In this document: piece after piece, positions 30,134 to 36,870 of the stretch
How positions within the stretch are numbered: the stretch's first letter is position 1
Layout of the letters: each line of letters opens with the position of its first letter
IMG/VR virus record: IMGVR_UViG_3300042562_000515
Span: 1 to 36,870 of that record
Length of the DNA: 36,870 bases
Direction: 5' to 3' (one strand)
Source of the DNA: a virus
The notes under the pieces: generated by a model
The model's input: the letters and a program-made list of their open reading frames with translations, nothing else
What the model was told of the DNA's origin: nothing
Databases searched by the model: none
Position numbers and translations under genes: made by a program

Positions 30134-31869
30134 GATCTTGTTCCAATTAATGTGATTTTCAACCCAGCAGCACCAGAAGTTCCAATCTGGTCAATATCAA
30201 CTGTGATTTCCGCATCATCAGTCAGCGCAGATGTTGATATGACTGGTGCGGTTATAGCTATTGTTGTTGTTTTTTCTGTATTGTCAAAAGTTAGTTTTGT
30301 AGAAAGAATTGAAGTTCCATTCTGGTTTACATCAACGGTCAATAAGCTGCCAGATGCTTGTGCCGTTGTCAATGATGCCCTTATTCCAGTCAAGGTCATT
30401 GCGTATGGCATTCTGAATGTAACCTTTCCAACTCCAGTTGTCAATGCCGTTACTTCATCTGATGCAGCGGCTTGGATTACCGCAGGCAAGGAAGCAAATG
30501 TACCATCGCCTCGAATGTATTGCGATGTTGTTCCAAGTGGATTATCGTACTTTGAATCAAATGTAACCCAATCTGCTGCGGTTAGTAATCCTCTAGTAAG
30601 TGTAGTTGCTGACGGAATATTAAATACGTGAGTATCGCCAATTGAATCAATGAACCAATCGCCAGATACAGAATCGAATCCTCTTGCAAAGTATTGGACT
30701 TGTTCCGTTAATCCATTGAGTGCATTTAATCCAGTTGAAAATGTAGTAATAACTTGACATAGGTGATTATCTTCTGTATGTAGTGTGATTGTCTTGCTGC
30801 TATGGTTTACAAAAACTCTTATAGCAAGTCTATCAGTTGTAAGAAGAACTGTACTTGGAACTGCAACCGCAGTTATGTAAAGGTCGATAGCAGTTCCATT
30901 AGTAATGCCTTCTGGAGTTGTAGAATTGGAAGCAATCAATGTTAATGTACCTCCACTTAGTTTGTATAATTCAATATAAAATGATGGACTACCTCCACCG
31001 CTACTTGCGCTGAAATACATCTCGAAGTTCCAATTTCCAGCAGGAATAGCTATTTGATTTGGAACGCCTGCATCAGTTATGAATGATTGAATATAACCAT
31101 CTGCATTAATTGTAAAATCTGTTCCTGCTCCAATAACTGGTATGCTATTCATTTCTTTGAATGCCACACCGCCCAATGTACCTTGATCAACTGAACCATT
31201 CAGATAATAATTAAGACTTGAACCTCCACCACTTGATGTTGGAAAATTAGTCAAAACACCATCACCCCGAATGTATTGCGATGCCGTTCCAATTGCCGTT
31301 ACATCTAATGATCCGCTGGTAGTTACTGGACTGTTTGCAACACTAAATGCTGATGGCATAGTTAATGCAACAGAAGTTACAGTTCCGCTTCCACCGCCAC
31401 CACCGACCAGCGCAGTACCATCTGCTCGTTGATATGCAACACATCGCCAGTTGCCAGATCCTTCTGAAACCATAAAGGCCGTATCTCCTGCTGCCGTTGT
31501 AATGCTGGCTGATGTTGGCAGGATTAAACTAGTCGCATTGTAGGTCAGTATTAAGATGGAATCAAATACTAGAACGAATCTTGCGCCAGCTTGAACGGTT
31601 CCAAAACCCAGAATAGTAGTTCCTCCAGTTATATGAATTAGATTTCCATCAGCCGTTGATAAATCAACCGTTGAAGCAGATGCCTTATCGCTTGATTTAC
31701 TTTCAAGAATAACTGCCTCCAATTCGCTGGCATCCTTAGAAGTCAAGAATGAATCAATCGTGTTGGTGTTATACGTGCGATGTAACGCTGGTGTAATCAG
31801 TCCAGAAGTATTATCTGTGAACGTGGAACTGGAAGCCGATGATAGGGCCGATTTATTAAGATTTGCCAT
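30130..31869 (-). CDS. Tail fibre protein with QYIRGDG repeats
   Basis: A 579-residue fibre-type protein. Two copies of SQYIRGDG (about residues 199-206 and 452-459) mark short fibre repeats and contain RGD. The C-terminal domain (about 480-579: KVTFRMPYAMTLTGIRASLT, then GLKITLIG) resembles the receptor-binding C-terminus found on many phage fibres. No catalytic site is seen. Position directly after the tail hub and before the LamG-like gene supports a fibre role. Confidence 0.75.
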   Translation of the reverse strand: MANLNKSALSSASSSTFTDNTSGLITPALHRTYNTNTIDSFLTSKDASELEAVILESKSSDKASASTVDLSTADGNLIHITGGTTILGFGTVQAGARFVLVFDSILILTYNATSLILPTSASITTAAGDTAFMVSEGSGNWRCVAYQRADGTALVGGGGGSGTVTSVALTMPSAFSVANSPVTTSGSLDVTAIGTASQYIRGDGVLTNFPTSSGGGSSLNYYLNGSVDQGTLGGVAFKEMNSIPVIGAGTDFTINADGYIQSFITDAGVPNQIAIPAGNWNFEMYFSASSGGGSPSFYIELYKLSGGTLTLIASNSTTPEGITNGTAIDLYITAVAVPSTVLLTTDRLAIRVFVNHSSKTITLHTEDNHLCQVITTFSTGLNALNGLTEQVQYFARGFDSVSGDWFIDSIGDTHVFNIPSATTLTRGLLTAADWVTFDSKYDNPLGTTSQYIRGDGTFASLPAVIQAAASDEVTALTTGVGKVTFRMPYAMTLTGIRASLTTAQASGSLLTVDVNQNGTSILSTKLTFDNTEKTTTIAITAPVISTSALTDDAEITVDIDQIGTSGAAGLKITLIGTRS

Positions 31870-31874
31870 TGTTA

Positions 31875-34208
31875 TTATTCGAAGCCATCTGAGTACCCAT
31901 CAGAATAAGGTCGGCCAGTAGGTAAGGCTCTATTCGATAGGTATAATGTGAAATTGGTAGTACCTCCAGAATTATCTTCTGGTTTATTAGCTGATTCTTG
32001 AATGAATCCGTAAGAATTGAAACTGCCAGATGAAACGGAAACGCAACCATTACCGGGGTCGCCCATCGTAATAAAACCGCATAAAGTCTGCGGGTATGAA
32101 AACTCTAAACCGATTGGCTTGAATAAATATTCTTGATAGGCTGGCTGGAGAACATCTTTAGAAATGTCCATATTTTCGGCCAATACTTCGCCTTGGATTT
32201 CTTCCAAGCAGGAAGAGATTATTTCACTCGAATAAGTTGTATAGTATTCTCCCACTTGAAAAAATAGTTTTGCATCGGTTGCAGATAATCCAAAAGTATG
32301 CATTCCTAGCATCTTCCACCAGCGTATAGCGTTGCGCATTGGTGTCAATGGTATATTATATATCCTGCTGATTGGCGCATTGCTTACGGTTATAAAGTTG
32401 CTGCCGTAACTGACCTGCGCTGGTGCGAATGTCTTGACTCCAGTTTCCTCTGGTAGCTGATATCCAGAGTTTGTTACATCAAAGGTTAATTCTTCAGAGT
32501 TCAATGCGATTATAAAGGTTTCATAATCGTTTGGCCTATCAGAAGAGCCAGAATCATCACGCAGGAACTGTAACCGCCTACTGAACTCTATGGCATAACC
32601 AGAGGCAATAATATCAGACTTCAAATCTAACTTCGAGCTGCTACCTCGGCTCATTGCCTTGTTTTTGACAAAGTAATTGCGTTCAGTATGGATTTCAAAT
32701 ATCCCAGAAACGGCTATATTTTTCCATTTATCGGAATACCCAAGTGTTATATTATTTACTAGCTTATCGGTCAGCGCATACTGCCGTATTTCTCCGACAT
32801 TCTCAAAGGAAGCCATTAGGTTCATCTGGTAGAAATAATCGACTGGCTCAATGCGAATCTTCCACGATAAGTCTTCTTGCTGCTCATACTGCCAGCCAAG
32901 GCAGAATATTTTACTGAGATCTTCGAATGTCTTTTTAAAAGTGGTTTTTATGGAATAAAATAAATCACCTTCATCTGTAATTCCACATCCATTAACAAGC
33001 GAATCAATAGTCGAAGCATTACGAATATATAATCCAGTAGTCAGCATATTAGCCCACTCGCATCCAGTTTCTGGTTCAAAATAATCTGATATAATTGCGT
33101 TCTGCTGGCCAGTTAAAATATAAGTCAGTCTATCAAGATAATCCTTAACAAGTAAACCTTTGGCTAGTGAAGCATCAGCAGATGAATTTAATTCTGTTAT
33201 ATTCATACAACAAGAAGTAATACCAAGGTTTATTGAATAGTTTTCAGTCACAGTATCTCCCGGTACAATATTTCCTAAACCTCCCCATTGAAAAAATACT
33301 AAAGCACGATCACCCGGTTCTAATACTAAAGTTTGGTTTGGAATTGTAAAATCGTAATATAATGTGCCATCTGCATTATTAAATACTAGACTATCCCATA
33401 AATACTCTCTTTGTGTTTGAGCATTAGCTGAATTAAATACTTGAACTGATAATGCAATAGAGGCAGTTTCTTCTTCTGAATAAACTACCGACCATCCATA
33501 CGCACCTATTGCAGCTAAATTATATTGGAAAGTCCTTGTAAAATCTGAATTGTTTTTTAAAAAAGCATTTGTGTCAGTCCAATTTAATCCAGTTGGATCG
33601 AATGTATTACCAAATACTCCTTTAAAATCTGAATTATTCCAGTAAAGTGGTAATATTCTGCAAAAATCTGGTTGAATCCATCCATTACTATAAATGTATA
33701 ATATATTGGTTACCGTTGGAGATAGACTTGCACCATCAGCAGCCAAAAACAACTCTTGGCAATGCAGCCGAGTTTCGTGCAATGATATCGGGTCAATGGC
33801 ATTCTGGTCAAGGTCTTTAATGCTTAGCAAATCAACTTCGACATCCATTCTAGCCTTGAATTTCTCACGGAAATTGTCTTCAAGAATACCAACTGTAATT
33901 TCCCAAGAGTCAGTATCGCATACGTTTTTCTCTGAGTACATCGAAAGGTCTATATAACCCACGTATGACCACGCTACACCATCGGTAATGACATCGGACT
34001 GGATGAATAGAGTTATGTTAGCATTGATAAAACTAGCGTCATACTCGGCCTTTATGAGCCTTGCGCCTAATTCGTAGAATGTTAATTCGGTGCTGAATGG
34101 CTGATCCATTCCGTGCGATTCCATCCGTTTTGCGGTGAACTCGACACCATCCCAGCCGATTGGTTCTTCGACTTCTATTTCATTCAAGTAAAATCTCCAA
34201 CCTGCCAT
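31875..34208 (-). CDS. Large tail hub/baseplate protein
   Basis: A 777-residue protein directly downstream of the tape measure, where the distal tail or hub protein is encoded. It begins MAGWRFYLNEIEVEEPIGWD and ends in a low-complexity Gly/Tyr/Asp stretch (GRPYSDGYSDGFE). No lysozyme or peptidase motif is visible. Bases about 33180-33720 (residues about 163-343) are AT-rich compared with both flanks, a sign of an exchanged domain. A terminator separates it from the tape measure. Confidence 0.7.
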   Translation of the reverse strand: MAGWRFYLNEIEVEEPIGWDGVEFTAKRMESHGMDQPFSTELTFYELGARLIKAEYDASFINANITLFIQSDVITDGVAWSYVGYIDLSMYSEKNVCDTDSWEITVGILEDNFREKFKARMDVEVDLLSIKDLDQNAIDPISLHETRLHCQELFLAADGASLSPTVTNILYIYSNGWIQPDFCRILPLYWNNSDFKGVFGNTFDPTGLNWTDTNAFLKNNSDFTRTFQYNLAAIGAYGWSVVYSEEETASIALSVQVFNSANAQTQREYLWDSLVFNNADGTLYYDFTIPNQTLVLEPGDRALVFFQWGGLGNIVPGDTVTENYSINLGITSCCMNITELNSSADASLAKGLLVKDYLDRLTYILTGQQNAIISDYFEPETGCEWANMLTTGLYIRNASTIDSLVNGCGITDEGDLFYSIKTTFKKTFEDLSKIFCLGWQYEQQEDLSWKIRIEPVDYFYQMNLMASFENVGEIRQYALTDKLVNNITLGYSDKWKNIAVSGIFEIHTERNYFVKNKAMSRGSSSKLDLKSDIIASGYAIEFSRRLQFLRDDSGSSDRPNDYETFIIALNSEELTFDVTNSGYQLPEETGVKTFAPAQVSYGSNFITVSNAPISRIYNIPLTPMRNAIRWWKMLGMHTFGLSATDAKLFFQVGEYYTTYSSEIISSCLEEIQGEVLAENMDISKDVLQPAYQEYLFKPIGLEFSYPQTLCGFITMGDPGNGCVSVSSGSFNSYGFIQESANKPEDNSGGTTNFTLYLSNRALPTGRPYSDGYSDGFE

Positions 34209-34220
34209 ATCGCAATATTA

Positions 34221-34253
34221 CAAAAAAAACCCTCAAAATATTCGAGGGCTTTT
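34221..34253 (-). terminator. Terminator after the tape measure gene
   Basis: On the minus strand CCCTC (34248-34244) pairs with GAGGG (34234-34230), followed by a run of eight Ts. The tail hub gene begins 13 bases downstream of the T-run, so it needs read-through or its own promoter; I see no clear promoter. Confidence 0.75.
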
Positions 34254-34283
34254 CCAAAATTAAACCAAGAAAATTGTCAAACT

Positions 34284-36752
34284 TTAATTCTTAGATGGAA
34301 ATCTATTATTGAGTATTTTAGTTGTTCGCTTTTCAGTGCGTATAAACTTCTGGAATCCTTGCTCATCCATCTGGATTTGATGAATCGGAAGCCCTTTCAG
34401 AATAGTTCCCAGTTCGCTTAGCTGACCAGAGATGGTCGAACCACCGTTCTTAGGCCCACGATTCGCATAATTAGAAGCCATAAATAGTTCTTCCTTGCCT
34501 AGCATATTGTTCGGTATTACTTGCGAGCCAGTAGGTAGGTCTAACAGAGTTGCGGTCGGTGGTGTGTAGTAGACTTTTCCAGATTCGGTAACTACTCGTT
34601 CCGTGCCTCGTTCACCTACGATGGCTTTGCCTCCTTTGTGCTTTTTGCCTTTCGTACCCTCTGCGTATTCTGGAACTGGCTGAGCCATAATAAAGGCAAT
34701 TTGTACTGCTTGTTGGGCTAGTCCAAGTGCTGCAAGTGGAGCAAGGAATCCAGAGGCAAAGTATTCAGCTATATATGGAACGGTCTTGAATATAACGGCA
34801 GCTACGGCTGCGGCTTGTTCGGCCTTAAATTTAGCGATTCGGATTTCCTTTTCCTTTGCTGCTCGCTTTTCTTCAATCTCGGTCAGCTTCTGTTTATTAT
34901 CCCCAGCGAGCCGTGCTTCTTCACTAAATCGTGCGTTTGAGGCTGCCAATTCTTGATCTAGGTTTGCTTGATATAAATCAAATGAACCTTGAACCAATTG
35001 CGCACCTAGTTCAATGGTTTTTTCTTTTATTAGTCTTTTTTCTTCCTCAATTCGTTTGATTTCATCAAGCATATCTTGTTCAGATTTCTTAGTGTCTTCA
35101 ACTTCAACTTTTCTAAGATTCTTGCGCCTTTCTGCTGCATCTTTTTCGTATGCCTCTTTTTCATCGGCAGTCATTTGTGCAAGGGTAATACCTTCCATAT
35201 AGGTCTTACGATTTGACTCTATCAATTCAGCGTTTGTCTTTGCATTCTCTGCTTTCTGGATGCCTAGGTTTTCAATTGCCTTATCAACTCCCAGCTTTCC
35301 ATATTTCGCATCTATATCGGCTCTAGCTTTGCCAAATCGTTCTGCTACTCCAAGCATTGCAGATTCAACTACTGGGCCTTTCTGACCTACGTATTGCGTT
35401 TCCATTTTTAGTTTCGCAATCTTTTCTTCAGTATCTAATAATTTAACTGCTGCATCGTATTCAGCTTTTAATTCTTTTTCAGTTTTAACTGGAATAATTT
35501 TCTGAATAGCCTCATAACCTCCTGCTAGTTTAGTCAGTTCTTTTTCTTCTAATATTAGCACTTCTAATTCTCGTTCTGCTTTCTTTAGATTTGAACTGGC
35601 AGTAGTACCAGTTTTACCGTGTGCTGCATTTATTGCGTTTTGAACTGCTAATCTTTGCGCACCTATTTTGTCCTCCATTCCAAGAAGTAAATTGATGGCA
35701 ATATTTTGCTTTATCCTTTCATTATTGCGTACATTAACTTGACCACCCAACTTGACCATCTCAGCCATTATATCATTCTGCGCCCTAATAGCTCCAGCTG
35801 TTTCGGTTGATTGAACTTTGGCTTTTTCCCCTGCTTTAGCTAATTGAGTTGCAATTCCACCAGCCAAATTAAAAGCGCCCTTTAGGAATGGCTCTAACTT
35901 AGTACCAACTGCCAGAATTAAACCATCAATGGCCGAGTTGAACTTATTCTGCGCACCAGTTAAAGTATTAACATTTTCAGCAGCTTTTGAGCCAAAGGTT
36001 TTTTCTAGTTCAGTTGCGAATTTTGGCAAGAAATCTTTAGATGCTACCTGCCCTTTCTGTAACATTTTACCGAGTTCTGCGGTGGTTACTCCCATTGATT
36101 TGGCAGCTATGTTAAACGCACCGGGTAGCCGTTCGCCAATCTGGCCACGCAACTCTTCAGAAGCCACAGTTCCTTTTGAAATAATTTGACCAAGGGCTAG
36201 AAATACACCTTTGGCATCTTCAGAAGAAAGTCCAAGTGTTGCAACGGCTTTCGATACCGCTTCAAATTGACGGTTTGTTTCTTCAATAGAAACTCCTGCA
36301 AGGTTAGAAGATGCCGAGAAAGTCTTGTATCCTTCGGCTGCAGCCATCAAATCAAGTCCAAGTCTAGATGTTAAGTCTTTAAGAAAAGCGAAGTTCTCAG
36401 CACCTTTAATAGCCGAACCAGAGGCAAAGTCAATAGCTTTCTGCATCTGCTGGAATTTGGCAGTAGTTTCTAAAACTACTTTACCAAAATTCATTATTTT
36501 ATCAATGGCAAAAACACCAGCCATTATAGGTATTGCTTTCCCAGCTAAACTAGATAAAGAACCTATTCCATTTCCAGCCTTATCAGTTGCACTTTTAGCT
36601 TTTTTGCCAGTTTCATCAAGTTCATTATTATACTTTTTGAGGGCAGTCAAAGCATCTTGTTCTTCCTTGGTCAGATTATCGAACCCCTGCTGCGCCTTGT
36701 TCAGATCGCTGGTATCGATGGTGTATTTAATCTTAATATCTGAAACGGCCAT
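34284..36752 (-). CDS. Tape measure protein
   Basis: An 822-residue tail-length ruler. The N-terminal region (about residues 80-270) matches the phage tape-measure domain with KGTVASEELRGQIGERLPGA at about 195-215. It is followed by long helical segments with heptad-like Lys/Glu runs (about 480-640) and a hydrophobic region (about 665-715) expected to insert into the host membrane. At about 0.15 nm per residue a tail near 120 nm is estimated. ATG 36752 is chosen; the longer frame from 36815 would read through a terminator. Confidence 0.85.
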   Translation of the reverse strand: MAVSDIKIKYTIDTSDLNKAQQGFDNLTKEEQDALTALKKYNNELDETGKKAKSATDKAGNGIGSLSSLAGKAIPIMAGVFAIDKIMNFGKVVLETTAKFQQMQKAIDFASGSAIKGAENFAFLKDLTSRLGLDLMAAAEGYKTFSASSNLAGVSIEETNRQFEAVSKAVATLGLSSEDAKGVFLALGQIISKGTVASEELRGQIGERLPGAFNIAAKSMGVTTAELGKMLQKGQVASKDFLPKFATELEKTFGSKAAENVNTLTGAQNKFNSAIDGLILAVGTKLEPFLKGAFNLAGGIATQLAKAGEKAKVQSTETAGAIRAQNDIMAEMVKLGGQVNVRNNERIKQNIAINLLLGMEDKIGAQRLAVQNAINAAHGKTGTTASSNLKKAERELEVLILEEKELTKLAGGYEAIQKIIPVKTEKELKAEYDAAVKLLDTEEKIAKLKMETQYVGQKGPVVESAMLGVAERFGKARADIDAKYGKLGVDKAIENLGIQKAENAKTNAELIESNRKTYMEGITLAQMTADEKEAYEKDAAERRKNLRKVEVEDTKKSEQDMLDEIKRIEEEKRLIKEKTIELGAQLVQGSFDLYQANLDQELAASNARFSEEARLAGDNKQKLTEIEEKRAAKEKEIRIAKFKAEQAAAVAAVIFKTVPYIAEYFASGFLAPLAALGLAQQAVQIAFIMAQPVPEYAEGTKGKKHKGGKAIVGERGTERVVTESGKVYYTPPTATLLDLPTGSQVIPNNMLGKEELFMASNYANRGPKNGGSTISGQLSELGTILKGLPIHQIQMDEQGFQKFIRTEKRTTKILNNRFPSKN

Positions 36753-36766
36753 AGTCGATTGAGTTT

Positions 36767-36870
36767 TTACAAACTTAATAAAAAAAGCCTCGATAAAATA
36801 CCGAGGCTTTTCCATCGTAAACCAATTGTAATCACTTCAACTCTTTCTTTCTTTTCATCTCTTTTAGCCA
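36767..36870 (-). CDS. Possible partial reading frame at the window edge
   Basis: An open frame enters from base 36870 and stops at 36767-36769. If bases 36870 and 1 are joined, it begins with an ATG two bases after the TAG of the first gene and codes for 34 residues (MAKRDEKKERVEVITIGLRW at the start). It would cross the terminator hairpin, so it may be untranslated. A second frame stops at 36832-36834. Low confidence that either is a gene. Confidence 0.2.
   Translation of the reverse strand, partial: AKRDEKKERVEVITIGLRWKSLGILSRLFLLSL
36776..36810 (-). terminator. Terminator upstream of the tape measure gene
   Basis: On the minus strand AAAGCCTCG (36810-36802) pairs with CGAGGCTTT (36792-36784) around a loop of about 9 bases, and a T-run follows. 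It lies between the preceding gene and the tape measure start at 36752, so the tape measure may depend on partial read-through or a promoter not seen here. Confidence 0.75.

Noticed and set aside
34254-34283. Promoter for the tail hub gene (TTTG then TAATTTTG)
   Set aside because: The spacer is only 15 bases and transcription would run directly into the terminator.
1-36870. CRISPR arrays, insertion sequences, integrase and attachment sites
   Set aside because: No regularly spaced direct repeats, transposase or recombinase genes were seen.

Overview
The window is a tailed bacteriophage genome (siphovirus type, long non-contractile tail expected from an ~822-residue tape measure) infecting a Bacteroidetes host. 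The host call rests on the promoters: several intergenic gaps carry TTTG - 17 to 20 nt - TAnnTTTG, the Bacteroidetes -33/-7 signature, followed by A-rich leaders without a Shine-Dalgarno sequence. No integrase, repressor, DNA polymerase, primase, helicase or tRNA gene is visible, so a lytic phage that borrows the host replisome is the simplest reading. The window may be a whole circularly permuted genome: joining base 36870 to base 1 creates an in-frame ATG two bases after the stop of the first gene and places that gene just upstream of the tape measure, where a tail assembly chaperone is expected.

Layout. Positions 3-4185 (minus): packaging block with ParB-methyltransferase fusion, DUF5681 terminase small subunit candidate, terminase large subunit and three small virion or membrane genes. 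Positions 4199-8942 (minus): a DUF6496 protein, then a tightly overlapping operon with two ribbon-helix-helix-like proteins, a TET-associated-type glycosyltransferase (TAGT) with a small partner gene, replication initiation genes, a candidate structured leader RNA (7873-8003), a membrane coiled-coil protein and a VRR-NUC nuclease. Positions 8985-11293 (plus): early recombination cassette with a duplicated-HTH protein, SSB and ERF annealase. Positions 11385-14928 (minus): major capsid, scaffold and neck genes. Positions 15023-15658 (plus): three small unknown genes. Positions 15716-18027 (minus): a virion protein and the lysis cassette (M15 endolysin, membrane proteins, spanin-like protein). 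Positions 18200-22201 (plus): ThyX, PP-loop PAPS-reductase-like protein, cell-wall-type protein, MazG and metallophosphoesterase. Positions 22275-36752 (minus): MuF, portal, two paralogous tail proteins, tail/baseplate genes, fibres, tail hub and tape measure, interrupted by one plus-strand PD-(D/E)XK-like nuclease (23213-23740).

How it works together. Plus-strand early cassettes, at least three with near-identical promoters, sit between minus-strand virion and packaging operons and are separated from them by hairpin terminators. Nucleotide metabolism (ThyX, MazG), the TAGT glycosyltransferase and the methyltransferase together suggest a modified genome, although no base hydroxylase is visible. 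The most unusual element is the 7873-8003 RNA: two hairpins that can form a loop-bulge pseudoknot and end in a terminator 11 nt upstream of the replication gene's start codon.
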